Numbered from the stretch's first letter, positions 23,884 to 36,709 are shown. The stretch is DNA of 64,000 nt from Glebionis coronaria (GCA_025667525.1 JANFOE010000584.1:464001-528000); one strand, 5' to 3'. Numbers and translations: made by a program. The notes: generated from the sequence alone by a model not told the origin.

Positions 23884-26800
23884 TGATTGTAGTAAAATAC
23901 AACTCTTGTTTAGGAAAACAAAGAGCGTAAAATAGCGGAAAGTATTAAGTACGACGGTTTAGGAAAACCGTGCACAAATGACCCACAATCAAATAAAATG
24001 AGAGAAAGAGTTCGTTTCCCAAGGAGGTATATGTGTTGTGAATTAACTTGTATGTATTTGAGATTAATATTGAGAAGAATGGGGATGAGAAGATGAAAGA
24101 CGGATACGTTAAAATTAAACTACGACGAAAACGTAAAACCGTAGAAAAACTACCCAAATAAAAAAATTATTATACTAAGACCAAAAACAAAATATCAAAA
24201 AGGCTAAAAACAAGTCTCAAATAATATAAACAAAGATAAAAATCCAACAAAGATATTTTAAAACCTTTTATTAATTAAATATTTAATTTTAAATGCTAAT
24301 TAAAGCCCTAAAATTAAATATAACTAATTCAAATGTCTAAAATATGATTTTATTGAATAATCACTTAACTTATATTATTATAAGACTAAAAAGTATTTTT
24401 CTAAAAATTAAAACCTATTAAAACTATTTTTAAAACTCTAAAAATGATTAAAAATGATTAAAACCTAATTAAACTTAAAATAATTATAAAAATAAATCTA
24501 AAAGTTATAAAGATATTCTAAAAATGGAAATAGTCCTAATTAATGATAAAGAACCTAGGAAAAATGAAAAAGAAAGAAAAATAAAATTTGAAATTTTAAT
24601 ATTAAAATAATATTAAAATAATACTAAAAATAAAAAGTTTCTAAAATTTATTCTAAAAAATTTCTAAAAATCCTAAATAATATAACTAGGAGAAAAACAC
24701 AAATTAGAGCTCCTAAACCTTTTTTAATAATTTTATAAAAATATTTAAAGTTTATAAAAAACCTTAAAATAATATAAAATTAAAAATTAAAGTTTATAAA
24801 ACCAAAATAAGATGTAAACCTCAAGTTATTATTTTAACACCTAAAAATTATTTTTCCTAAAAATTTAAAATCTTTTTGGTATTTTTTAATGATTTAATAA
24901 AAACGTATAATAAATAAATGATAAAAAATAATCTATTAAAGGAAAAATTATGAAAATAGCTAGGAAAATCAACAACACTACTACTTTCCTAGGAAAAATA
25001 AGAAAAGCCAAATTTGCTTAAGAAATAAGCTGGAAATGAGGGAAAAAGCTACGGCTTATTAAATAAGCAAAAGATGAAAAAGGTGTTAAGTAGTTTATGT
25101 GTTGGGAGGCTAACAGAAAAAGCCTCATAGATCAATGGTAAGCCCTTTCACTCCTGCACGACAGGTCGGGGGTTCGAGTCCATGCTATGACGGTTTTTGC
25201 TTTTTATTTTTTTTTTATATTGTTCCTTTTTCCAATCAAACAGTAACCCTAATAAGCTTAAAATCCAACTCCAATTTCCTTTTAAACACAAGATTAAGCT
25301 AGGTTATGATCCAAAATGTTGCCAGACTTCAACTTTCTGATGAACAAATCAAGTGCACACTTGTGCACTTTTGATGCCAAGAGGACTTGGCTTGATGCTT
25401 TGTTTGGTGATTATATTGGGCAATGGGGGCACCCTTGTGCTTATTTAAGCACAAGGAGTCAAGATTAACAAGAAACTAAGCACCTTGTACACCAAAAATC
25501 CAAAACAAAGCACACACAGCCTATGATGAGTTTCTGTTAAGATTATAGCAGGTCAGTGGGCTTATATGCTTATATCATGCAACCTAGTGACTCTCAATGG
25601 CCAAAATTCAGCATACACACTTACCAAACAGTAATCAAGCAATAACAAATACTCATACACCCTAACACTTTACTGATTACAAGATCTAAGCACCAAAATG
25701 TATGAAAAATTAAGCAAAAGTGAGCATGCAGATTTTTCTTACCCTTTTTCACTTTTTAGCACACAAATTAACTCAAACTTGATCCAAAGCAACTTAACAC
25801 TAACTAAAAACCTAACTCAATCCTATTCAAACCTTCTAACATCTATTTAAAACACAAATCAAAAACTAAGCCCTGCTAAAACCTATTGCCAAACACCTCT
25901 TTAAAAACTGGAAACCAACTTTTAGCTAATCAAAACCTTCTAAACCCCTATGAAAACTCATCAAATGTCATCTATCATGCATATAAACTAACAAGAACAC
26001 AAATCAACCAATTAAAACACACTTAAGCCTTAAATCAAACAAGTTCATATGAACAAGCACTTTTTCTGAATTTTCAAAGAGAAAAAGAGAGTTACCTTAG
26101 GACCCTTACATCCAAGGGTCCTTGTGGTTGCTTAACCACCTCCAAACCAACACGGGTTGGTGCAGAACTGATTATCAACAACCTTCAATCCCTGTTCATC
26201 ACAAATCAAAGAAAACACAAAAACAAACAATGATATATTTTTCTGATTTTTTTCTTTCTTTTTAAAACACTACCAAAACCTTTTAATCTTTCTTAAAACG
26301 TCTTAATAATCCTATAACACTAACAAATGAGATCCCTTAACATCCAAATCCTAAGAACAATTTCTCCAAGAAATTTCTCAAACCTTAAAACCTTTGAAAC
26401 AAATTTTGAAAATCAAAATTATTTCACCAAAGTAAAATTGGAACACAGTTTTCCTCTAATAACAACACCAACTTTAATAAACCATAAAAAAGGAATTAGA
26501 TTGCAAATAAAACAAATACCAACTTTTTATATTATCAAAAGGAATTACAAGATTTTTAAAGGAAAACTGGAACAAGGGCTCACCAACAGGCTGGGGCTCC
26601 TTATATAGTGCCTATAGAACAATCTAGAATAGAAAATTACAAACCCTAATCCTAAGAAAAGTCCCAAAATACCCTTGAACGTTTTTAGACGAATTTGGTG
26701 ATATTGGATCCTGGCTGTTCAAATTTGCGTTGGGAGGAAGCAATATATCTTGGCCATTGATTTGGGGACACGTCATTTCCTTGGAGCCAAAGGAATGATG

Positions 26801-27664
26801 TGATTGGTGGATTGGGGAATTGGGGGTGGGGACCACACGCATGGGATTGGGGATTTTAGGAGTGGGATGGGTTTGTATTGGTGTGAATTATACGTGTGCA
26901 GGTTTAATTGGGTTTTACCCAAGTAAAAGTGAAGGTGAAACCTGGGCTGTAAAAAAGATGTACAGTACTTGTTTAGATCCGATTTTGGGGGAAACTAAAG
27001 TGTTTGGCGCACTTTGTGGTTTGAATGTTTCAGGTGTGCACTTTCAGTCCTTATGTTTTGAAGTTTTTGGCAAACAAGGTTTTATGCCCTAAAACGTGAC
27101 TTCACTTGTAAATAAGTTTCACCAATTGTCACATTTGGCACAAAACTTTGACAAAAGGTTATCAAGGATGATTTTTGCCATTTTGTGATATTTCAAGGGC
27201 TGTTTTTGAACATTGTTGATCTTCCAAGGTCTTCTTTGCATCTTTAACTTCATGAGGGACCATAATTGACAAATTTGATTTGTTGAGGGACCAATCTTGC
27301 CATTTCTCCAAAGTTGAAGGTCCTTTTTGCAATTTTGACAAACTTAAGAGACCAAACTTGTAATTATCAATATACAAGGGTTTTAAGTGTCATTTCTTCA
27401 TTCATTGAGGATCAATCTTGTTTTGTCTTCAAGTCTTCAAGGGTATTTGATGAAAATTCCATGATTAGGGCCCGGTTCTTCGTACGGCTTCGTTTCTCGT
27501 GTCCGTTTTTCCTTGTATCTTGTGATCTTTTGTCTTTTTCACGATATCCATACCTAAAATACACAAGTAAACAAACACAAGCATATATATGGTATTTTAT
27601 GACATTTTTATGCATTTAAAGCCCGAAAAGAACGATGAGATCATGTATAAATGCCATCTCATCA
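23884..27664 (-). repeat. 3' LTR of element C
   Basis: Bounded by TGATTGTAG and ATCTCATCA on the plus strand. It contains an AT-rich block (about 24170-24980), a plus-strand tRNA-like sequence (25122-25193), a minus-strand TATATAAG (26600-26607) and degenerate sub-repeats (about 27160-27430). Small open frames inside, such as 26327-26608, are conserved only because the LTRs are near-identical. Confidence 0.94.
25122..25193 (+). repeat. tRNA-like sequence in the 3' LTR of element C
   Basis: A box-A-like stretch (TAGATCAATGGTAAG), a short stem with small loop (CCTG-CACGA-CAGG) and a box-B-like GGTTCGAGTCC lie in tRNA order and spacing. It is followed by a T run (GGTTTTTGC, then a long T tract), a potential Pol III terminator. 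The acceptor arms pair in about 5 of 7 positions and the anticodon arm is collapsed, so it is not a working tRNA gene. It lies antisense to the element. Confidence 0.55.
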
Positions 27665-27676
27665 CTCCCCCATACT
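27665..27676 (-). other. Polypurine tract of element C
   Basis: The minus strand reads AGTATGGGGGAG directly before the 3' LTR. Related motifs recur at about 29402-29411 and 29457-29465. Confidence 0.88.
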
Positions 27677-29914
27677 AAGCCATTGCCGTGCCCTCACGCA
27701 ATGCTAGAATAAAGTATCTAAGCATCACCAAAGTTCAATTTTATTAACCTTTATTGAAGAGTAAAAGACTTGCAACATACTCCGATGATGTGTAAAGACA
27801 TAATGTATGATTTTCATCACAAAAAGTGACTTTTAGGGTCAAAGAATAGAAACAAGTTAATGTCCCTTAGAGTAAACTTCGTCATCCTTGATTGTCATAC
27901 ATTCCATGCTAAGTGCAAAAACAAGATCATTGTTGGTACAAGTCACAATGCTAACACTACTCATACGTTCAAATTGTGTAATACTTTTTCTCCCCGCAAT
28001 CCTAGTTATTATAAAAGGAAATGGGTTACTAGCATTTTTTATCTATTTGTCATGGATCACAAGTGATTCATATTGACTTATTTGAGTAGTTATTAGTCCG
28101 AAAGTAAAGTAGTACGATTTGATCAATAGTTAGCCGAAGGACAAAATCTTTTAAAACGGCTTCTCATGTATCTCCTTAAGTTCATATCTTGGCATAACTC
28201 GTTTCACGATTTGAGACCTTTCTCGGACCGATATTTGGCATGTACTTCATACTTCAAATCTTGGGAAGACGTTCTCGAAATTATGGTCTTCTCTTCATAT
28301 ATTTGGAATTTCTTCACTTGACGTTTTTGAGAGATTCTTCATATAGGACCACGACTTCATCATTTTTCTTCAATCTTTACTTTGGATTTTGATATACAAC
28401 GATCCGCCTCCTTTTCGGACTTGGATATATTTATCCTCATACCTTGTTAGGGTCTTTTTGGATAGACTTTATCCATTCTTTAGGGGAGTAATAGCTTCTC
28501 GTCGTGTGTCTCGATCCTTCATATTGATTTAGGAATAATGATACTTCACATCATCTTTGGATCTTTAGCAAAAATAGAGCTCCTCATGCCTTGCTAGGGC
28601 CTTTTTGGATAAACGCCAATCTTCGCGTCCCGCTTCAATAAGTTATGCCTTGGCTATGAACTCTATTCAACCCCGAGCAACTTTTAAACGATCTTGCGCT
28701 AGAGGCTAAGTAACTTTTCAAATCGTATGACCTTACTTATTGCAATTATGATTTATTCCTAATGCATTGATCTTATGGGAAGAAAAAGCCACAATTAAAA
28801 ACATATGAGTTTTTGAAAGAACACTTTCATGTTCTACGTTTAGCATGATCACTTGTCTAACTCTATCATTTCTCGTTCTTCACTATTTAAAGACCTCTAA
28901 TTAAAGAGACTCGTGAATACTTAGCCATGCAAGTCAAAATTAAGCCAAATTTGGATTAGCTTTCATTAAGACTATATCAAATCAAAGTTTTGGGTTTTCA
29001 AGCCACCTATAGGATCTTGCACTTTCTTGGACTTTTTCAAGTTTAGAGAATGCGTTCTAAAGTTCCCTTGATAAGTGACTTTCTAGAATCTATTATAGGA
29101 ACTTGCGAAAAGTTCTTGTTCTTAACCCGAATGAATTAAGACTTTCTCGTTTTAAAGCTCCCTATATAAAAGTCTAGCAAAACTTGAATTGAGCGGGTTA
29201 AGGAATGTAAATGGCTCCAAATGCCCATCAAGTCAAAAATTAACTCTTATTCTACCCATCGGAAAATATACATTCGTGTCTTAAAAACACTTATGAAAAC
29301 TAAGAAAAATTTTAAAATTTGGCCATTTTTAGCCTTATTAGCAAAACAAAACATTGAAAGTTGGAAAACGTGAGGGCGTAGCAAAGCAAGTACCTATTCA
29401 CCCCCCCATACTAAAAGTAAACATTGTCCTCAATGTTTCGAGTCTAAAGGTGGAGCACCCCATACTAGAGACGAAGAATCGAATGCTTAGGATCTAGCAT
29501 GGAAAGGGTGATCAACAATATATCTAAAGCCGTTTATTAATTATGCTAAAAGATAATTGTTAGAACAATTAAGGATATGTCATGGAATCGTGAAAAACTT
29601 CTTCAAACGAACGATGGAGGCTCACGTAAACGAACACGAGAGTCTTCAATCGTAGATGATGATGATCTAGATAACACAATCACAAACAACCACGAGACAA
29701 CGAGTTGGAAGGGTACAAGTCCCCTTATTAGTGAATATAAAAGCATAAAGATAAGCATGGGATCTCCCCCACGAGGCACCTCGTTTTTGATTACCGAGTC
29801 ATGAGCTCGACTCGATCCCCTTAAAATGTGAACATTTAGGGATATCATGGTGTGGTCAATTTTTGGTGGGGCTTACATGATAAACAAGGCCCAAAAAGCA
29901 ACCGGTATAAAGGA
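27677..29914 (-). other. 3' non-coding region of element C
   Basis: About 2.2 kb. The two ends match the 3' regions of A and D (for example the TAGAATAAAGTAT block near 27700 and the CCCCCACGAGGCACC block near 29765); the middle (about 28080-28760) is rich in ATCTTT/CTTCAT runs and shows no open frame of note. Confidence 0.75.
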
Positions 29915-32900
29915 CTAAGTCCTTAAATGATGCAAAATACCGGGGTCGAAAATGGCGTTCTCGTTCTCATGGAAAAAAAAATTCAACGCCACTTCAACAT
30001 GTGCCATAAACTCAAAGAGTTTGAAGAAAATAGATGAGAAGTAGAAGGGTGAGACAATTGGTAAGACAAACGTTTGAGCTACTCGAGGTAGACTCGCACC
30101 AAGCAAATAGATATAGTTTCCATTTATTGCATCGGTGGAAGACCGAGATTTCCCTTTACATGAAATTCCGGGATCGAATATCTCGTCCTCGGTGGACAAG
30201 GATGAGGGAACATAAGGGGCTTCCCCCATACTAGAACCACACAAAACATCGTCAAAAGGAATAGACGAGTTTGTAGCACTCAAATCACGCGGTGATGACG
30301 GAGTTAGATTTGTAGAAAAATCAATTAAATCACATTTAAGATCTTTTCCTTTGTTATCTTTTAAACTCTCCTTATGAAAACCCTTTTTGATTATGTCGAA
30401 AATATTCGGTGTTTCTAAGACGATGTTAGTTACACTAAAAATTCTCACATTTTGAAACCGTTTTGGTTTTGGTGGTGGCAAGTTCTCAAAACGTTTATCG
30501 ACGAAGAAAACCTCCCCATCGGGGCCAACATATTCATCATCCGAAAGATCTTCCGTAGAAACCGGCAACTTATCAACACTTTTCAAGAATGAATGTTCGA
30601 GATGAGGCGAAGGATTTTTCGATTCAAGTATTGACGGTTTCTTCTTTGTAGGCTTAGCACTCATAACCTCCACCGGCGGAGGAAATGGTAAATTGTTTTT
30701 GGCGACATTCCCTAAAACTCTTGGTGAAAATTCTTTGCAAACGACATTGGTTGAGTCACCATGGTTTAAAGTAGCAATAGAATAGACATGAGAAAGATTG
30801 GAGTTTTGTGTTGCATTGATGACAAGTTCTTCTTCATTGAAACGAAGGGTGATTTTTCGAGCATGAACATCGATAAGTGCTCGTGATGTATCCAAAAATG
30901 AACGACCCAAAATGAGAGGAACTTTTCGATCGATGGGAATGTCTACAACGATAAAGTCAACGGGATAGTAAAACTTTCTGACTTTAACGAAAACGTCCTC
31001 GGCTACTCCACATGCCATGATCGTAGAATGATCGGCCATCTCGATGGACATGTTCGAAGGAATAAGAGCCGGAAGCGAAAGCGATTTGAAAATCTCGAGA
31101 GGCATTAAATTAATACTAGCGCCAAGATCGGCCAAGGCGTAGCATTCCTCCATATCTTGAATAGCACACGGAATCAAAAATTTACCGGGATCACCGACTT
31201 TTTGTGGTATGCGGCTTAGAAAAACCGATGAACAACTAGACGATTGTTGTAACTTTTCTTTGTTGTTTAGCATACTTTTGAAGTTTGCGGCGAATCGAGG
31301 CATCATGATTAAAGCATCGGCAAAACTTATATTAAAATGTAGATCACGAAACATTTTCATAAAAAGTTCAAATTGATAATTATTTCGTTCTTGTGCTTTC
31401 TCTTTGTTTCGTCTCGAAGGGTAGGGTAAAGGTGGTGTGGGTTGGTCATTAGGCAACGGCCTTGGAAACTCGGGTTCCATAATTGGTATTGGTTCATCCG
31501 TAGGTGTGGTATGAGCGGTACTTCGTGGGATTGTAATGTGCTCCTTTTCGACCATCACCTCGGGTTCTTTCTCGATTTCCTTCTCCGTAGAAGTACTTGG
31601 ACGAGAGATTGGTTCCTTGAAAGTTTTACCACTTCGTGTAGCAACAACCTTCAATTCTCCCCTCGGGTTGTTAATGGTATCACTAGGAAGACCACCCGAA
31701 GAAGAGGGTTTACACATGATAGCTTCAAACATCTTAGCCATTCGGTCCTCAAATTTTGATTGCCTAGCATCCGCTTTTAATAACTCTTGCTTAATCTCAT
31801 GTTGTCCTAATTCCATCTTTTGTTGGTTTTGTTGAAGACGTTGGACATTTCCTTCCATTTTGTTTGCATGAGTTTTAAGTTCATTAGCAAGTTCATTTTT
31901 AAGCTCGTTTTTCAACTCGGATCTTAAGCTAATCATCTCACGTTGCATATTATCAAATTTAGCATCATTTGCTTTTGCATAATCTAAAAATTCTCCTTGC
32001 AAATTTTTCGTGTGAGCATTTTGAAAACCTTGTGTAGTGTTTTGAAAATCACGGTTTTGGTTTTGATTAGAGATTTGTCCATTCCCACTTTGATAATTCC
32101 CTTTGTTGTAATTGCGTGTGTTGCCTTGGTAATTACCTTGGTTGTTGTTTCGATAATTATTAGCATTTTGGTTTGGTGGAGCTTGATTTTGGCGGGAACC
32201 TTGGCCGTTTTGGTTGTAAGTTCCCGTTGCTACATAAGCACTCGAAGTGTTACCATCCGCGGTAATGCTCTCGGAAAGATCATGAGCTCCTCCACACGAT
32301 AAACAACTCTTAGCAACCGCTTTAACCGAGGCGGAATTGGAAGCTTCTTGAGCCTTCCAATGGGACATTAGATTAGCAAATCTATCAAAAAACCGATTTT
32401 CCTCATTAGCTTCATCATGTAAGGCATTAATGCTACGAGACGATTGTGATGACGATGACGAACCCATATTGGCAACACTCGGTGTGTTACAAGGGCTATA
32501 AACCTTAGATCGATTTTCAATGATTTGTAAAGCCTCATTTGTCGTCTTGCACAAAAAATTACCACCCGCGGCGGCGTTCAAATAATCTCGTTCATGATCA
32601 TTAAGCCCATTATAAAAGGTATCAATTTGATGCAATTCCGAAAAATCATGGTGAGGACATTCATGTAACATCTCTTTAAATCGTTCCCATGCCATTGAAA
32701 AACTTTCATTGTTACGTTGCACAAATCGTGAAATCTCATTTTTTAAGTGTGTTGTTTTCGATGGTGGAAAAAACTTGTTCACAAACTTAGAAACGAGATC
32801 GGCCCATGTCAAAATCGAATTTGGCGGTTCTTTCTCGAGCCAAATTTTTGCGGGTCCATCCAACGAATATGGAAACAACATCATCTTAATGGCGTCATGC

Positions 32901-33241
32901 GGAACATCCTTAAATTTGCTAGTGGCGGTGAGACGGTTGAAATTCCTAATGTGGTAATGCGGGTTGTCTTTCTCGTGACCTCGAAACTTGTTTGCTTGCA
33001 ACATCGACATTAAACCCGTCTTAATCTCGAAATTCTCCGCAAGGATGGCGGGAATAACAATGGCCTCTCCAAAACCCTCGGTGGGTGCTTGTAGCAACTC
33101 CATCATAGTACGATTAGCCATTACGACTTCTTGTTCTACAATAGGTTCAACAATTGGAGGTTCTTCAACAATCAACGATCCTTGATTTGCTTGCTTTTGA
33201 AGACGTTTACGAGCTCGTTTAGCTTGATTACGAGTGATCAT
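29915..33241 (-). CDS. Gag-protease protein of non-autonomous Athila-like element C
   Basis: An uninterrupted 1,108-codon frame. I chose the ATG at 33241, which opens a basic N terminus (MITRNQAKRARKR) like those of A and D. Gag ([16 protein letters not shown], then [20 protein letters not shown]) forms the particle. Near residue 310 the zinc knuckle reads CLSCGGAHDLSES, so the last Cys is Ser. Gln/Asn-rich linker follows, then a coiled coil (about residues 420-515), then aspartic protease with [12 protein letters not shown] near residue 700. After a linker shared with A and D (up to DLSDDE) the frame leaves homology where RT should begin and adds about 205 residues, including two IFDPGI motifs and a hydrophobic stretch near the C terminus (VLPIVSPFYFSSIFF). 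No RT, RNase H or integrase. Confidence 0.88.
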   Translation of the reverse strand: MITRNQAKRARKRLQKQANQGSLIVEEPPIVEPIVEQEVVMANRTMMELLQAPTEGFGEAIVIPAILAENFEIKTGLMSMLQANKFRGHEKDNPHYHIRNFNRLTATSKFKDVPHDAIKMMLFPYSLDGPAKIWLEKEPPNSILTWADLVSKFVNKFFPPSKTTHLKNEISRFVQRNNESFSMAWERFKEMLHECPHHDFSELHQIDTFYNGLNDHERDYLNAAAGGNFLCKTTNEALQIIENRSKVYSPCNTPSVANMGSSSSSQSSRSINALHDEANEENRFFDRFANLMSHWKAQEASNSASVKAVAKSCLSCGGAHDLSESITADGNTSSAYVATGTYNQNGQGSRQNQAPPNQNANNYRNNNQGNYQGNTRNYNKGNYQSGNGQISNQNQNRDFQNTTQGFQNAHTKNLQGEFLDYAKANDAKFDNMQREMISLRSELKNELKNELANELKTHANKMEGNVQRLQQNQQKMELGQHEIKQELLKADARQSKFEDRMAKMFEAIMCKPSSSGGLPSDTINNPRGELKVVATRSGKTFKEPISRPSTSTEKEIEKEPEVMVEKEHITIPRSTAHTTPTDEPIPIMEPEFPRPLPNDQPTPPLPYPSRRNKEKAQERNNYQFELFMKMFRDLHFNISFADALIMMPRFAANFKSMLNNKEKLQQSSSCSSVFLSRIPQKVGDPGKFLIPCAIQDMEECYALADLGASINLMPLEIFKSLSLPALIPSNMSIEMADHSTIMACGVAEDVFVKVRKFYYPVDFIVVDIPIDRKVPLILGRSFLDTSRALIDVHARKITLRFNEEELVINATQNSNLSHVYSIATLNHGDSTNVVCKEFSPRVLGNVAKNNLPFPPPVEVMSAKPTKKKPSILESKNPSPHLEHSFLKSVDKLPVSTEDLSDDEYVGPDGEVFFVDKRFENLPPPKPKRFQNVRIFSVTNIVLETPNIFDIIKKGFHKESLKDNKGKDLKCDLIDFSTNLTPSSPRDLSATNSSIPFDDVLCGSSMGEAPYVPSSLSTEDEIFDPGISCKGKSRSSTDAINGNYIYLLGASLPRVAQTFVLPIVSPFYFSSIFFKLFEFMAHVEVALNFFFHENENAIFDPGILHHLRT

Positions 33242-33970
33242 AAACTTCACGAAGAATGGGAGGTGAGCAAAGAAGATTCTTTTTGGTTGTTTTGTGGATT
33301 TTCAATTTTTTTGTGTTTTTGATGATATTTAATTTTTTTGGATTTTGGTGTATCTTCGTAGACAACAATCTACAAAATCTCTCCTCGAATCAAACTCTTG
33401 ATTAAAGAAGCCTCAAAGGAATGAAAACGATCACGTGGAGTGAACGCCTTCGAATGACTTTAGAACTTTGGTGAAAACCAAATTGTTCACGAGGGTTTAA
33501 TCACAAAGAAAACCAAGCAAAATATAGTATACGTATTAATACTTTGGGCGGCAAAACCCTCGATTAGCCTTCAATGTCAAAATACTCACAAGCAAGCGGG
33601 GAAACGAGGCGGCGCGAAGCACTTAAGAGCCTTTTTCCTTAGGGTATATTTTATAATACCCGCCTTATACCCACCTTATAGTTTGTATTTTTCAAAATCG
33701 AGCTTCACGAAAGTATTTATCTATTTTTGCCTTTTCTTTTTGTTTGAGATTCGAATACAATAATTAGGAGATCAAATCCCAATTAAGGTTGTGTTTTCAC
33801 ACTTTTGGAGATATTGTATTTTGATTGTGATACTTAATACAATATATTAATAATATTCACAAAGAAAAACCAAGAAAACCGATACTACGTGTTAAGGGAG
33901 TTCCACTTAACACAAATACTATTTATGGATAATATCAAAAATAAAAGCTTCCAAATTGAAGCACGACACA
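33242..33970 (-). other. 5' leader of element C
   Basis: About 730 bp between primer binding site and gag. It shares with A and D the blocks near 33395-33450 and 33590-33660, although surrounding bases differ. Confidence 0.65.
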
Positions 33971-33990
33971 CCTCCCCGGCAGCGGCGCCA
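33971..33990 (-). other. Primer binding site of element C (tRNA-Asp type)
   Basis: The minus strand reads TGGCGCCGCTGCCGGGGAGG, four bases inside the LTR edge. It matches the Athila-type complement of tRNA-Asp apart from one internal base (GCTGCC for GTTGCC). Confidence 0.88.
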
Positions 33991-35233
33991 AAAATGATTG
34001 TAGTAAAATACAACTCTTGTTTAGGAAAACAAAGAGCGTAAAATAGCGGAAAGTATTAAGTACGACGGTTTAGGAAAACCGTGCACAAATGACCCACAAT
34101 CAAATAAAATGAGAGAAAGAGTTCGTTTCCCAAGGAGGTATATGTGTTGTGAATTAACTTGTATGTATTTGAGATTAATATTGAGAAGAATGGGGATGAG
34201 AAGATGAAAGACGGATACGTTAAAATTAAACTACGACGAAAACGTAAAACCGTAGAAAAACTACCCAAATAAAAAAATTATTATACTAAGACCAAAAACA
34301 AAATATCAAAAAGGCTAAAAACAAGTCTCAAATAATATAAACAAAGATAAAAATCCAACAAAGATATTTTAAAACCTTTTATTAATTAAATATTTAATTT
34401 TAAATGCTAATTAAAGCCCTAAAATTAAATATAACTAATTCAAATGTCTAAAATATGATTTTATTGAATAATCACTTAACTTATATTATTATAAGACTAA
34501 AAAGTATTTTTCTAAAAATTAAAACCTATTAAAACTATTTTTAAAACTCTAAAAATGATTAAAAATGATTAAAACCTAATTAAACTTAAAATAATTATAA
34601 AAATAAATCTAAAAGTTATAAAGATATTCTAAAAATGGAAATAGTCCTAATTAATGATAAAGAACCTAGGAAAAATGAAAAAGAAAGAAAAATAAAATTT
34701 TGAAATTTTAATATTAAAATAATATTAAAATAATACTAAAAATAAAAAGTTTCTAAAATTTATTCTAAAAAATTTCTAAAAATCCTAAATAATATAACTA
34801 GGAGAAAAACACAAATTAGAGCTCCTAAACCTTTTTTAATAATTTTATAAAAATCTTTAAAGTTTATAAAAAACCTTAAAATAATATAAAATTAAAAATT
34901 AAAGTTTATAAAACCAAAATAAGATGTAAACCTCAAGTTATTATTTTAACACCTAAAAATTATTTTTCCTAAAAATTTAAAATCTTTTTGGTATTTTTTA
35001 ATGATTTAATAAAAACGTATAATAAATAAATGATAAAAAATAATCTATTAAAGGAAAAATTATGAAAATAGCTAGGAAAATCAACAACACTACTACTTTC
35101 CTAGGAAAAATAAGAAAAGCCAAATTTGCTTAAGAAATAAGCTGGAAATGAGGGAAAAAGCTACGGCTTATTAAATAAGCAAAAGATGAAAAAGGTGTTA
35201 AGTAGTTTATGTGTTGGGAGGCTAACAGAAAAA

Positions 35234-35305
35234 GCCTCATAGATCAATGGTAAGCCCTTTCACTCCTGCACGACAGGTCGGGGGTTCGAGTCCATGCTAT
35301 GACGG
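35234..35305 (+). repeat. tRNA-like sequence in the 5' LTR of element C
   Basis: Identical in the tRNA-like core to 25122-25193, with the same box-A-like and box-B-like motifs and downstream T run. Antisense to element C. Confidence 0.55.
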
Positions 35306-36709
35306 TTTTTGCTTTTTATTTTTTTTTATATTTTTCCTTTTTCCAATCAAACAGTAACCCTAATAAGCTTAAAATCCAACTCCAATTTCCTTTTAAACAC
35401 AAGATTAAGCTAGGTTATGATCCAAAATGTTGCCAGACTTCAACTTTCTGATGAACAAATCAAGTGCACACTTGTGCACTTTTGATGCCAAGAGGACTTG
35501 GCTTGATGCTTTGTTTGGTGATTATATTGGGCAATGGGGGCACCCTTGTGCTTATTTAAGCACAAGGAGTCAAGATTAACAAGAAACTAAGCACCTTGTA
35601 CACCAAAAATCCAAAACAAAGCACACACAACCTATGATGAGTTTCTGTTAAGATTATAGCAGGTCAGTGGGCTTATATGCTTATATCATGCAACCTAGTG
35701 ACTCTCAATGGCCAAAATTCAGCATACACACTTACCAAACAGTAATCAAGCAATAACAAATACTCATACACCCTAACACTTTACTGATTACAAGATCTAA
35801 GCACCAAAATGTATGAAAAATTAAGCAAAAGTGAGCATGCAGATTTTTCTTACCCTTTTTCACTTTTTAGCACACAAATTAACTCAAACTTGATCCAAAG
35901 CAACTTAACACTAACTAAAAACCTAACTCAATCCTATTCAAACCTTCTAACATCTATTTAAAACACAAATCAAAAACTAAGCCCTGCTAAAACCTATTGC
36001 CAAACACCTCTTTAAAAACTGGAAACCAACTTTTAGCTAATCAAAACCTTCTAAACCCCTATGAAAACTCATCAAATGTCATCTATCATGCATATAAACT
36101 AACAAGAACACAAATCAACCAATTAAAACACACTTAAGCCTCAAATCAAACAAGATCATATGAACAAGCACTTTTTCTGAATTTTCAAAGAGAAAAAGAG
36201 AGTTACCTTAGGACCCTTACATCCAAGGGTCCTTGTGGTTGCTTAACCACCTCCAAACCAACACGGGTTGGTGCAGAACTGATTATCAACAACCTTCAAT
36301 CCCTGTTCATCACAAATCAAAGAAAACACAAAAACAAACAATGATATATTTTTCTGATTTTTTCTTTCTTTTTAAAACACTACCAAAACCTTTTAATCTT
36401 TCTTAAAACGTCTTAATAATCCTATAACACTAACAAATGAGATCCCTTAACATCCAAATCCTAAGAACAATTTCTCCAAGAAATTTCTCAAACCTTAAAA
36501 CCTTTGAAACAAATTTTGAAAATCAAAATTATTTCACCAAAGTAAAATTGGAACACAGTTTTCCTCTAATAACAACACCAACTTTAATAAACCATAAAAA
36601 AGGAATTAGATTGCAAATAAAACAAATACCAACTTTTTATATTATCAAAAGGAATTACAAGATTTTTAAAGGAAAACTGGAACAAGGGCTCACCAACAGG
36701 CTGGGGCTC

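Noticed and set aside
25122..25193. Functional tRNA gene
   Set aside because: Acceptor and T stems pair poorly and the anticodon arm is too short; tRNA-like repeat is the safer call.
26327..26608. Identical 93-codon open frames in both LTRs of C (also 36437-36718)
   Set aside because: Identity follows from the LTRs being near-identical; there is no recognisable domain, the composition is simple, and the frame sits just upstream (plus-strand sense) of the LTR promoter.
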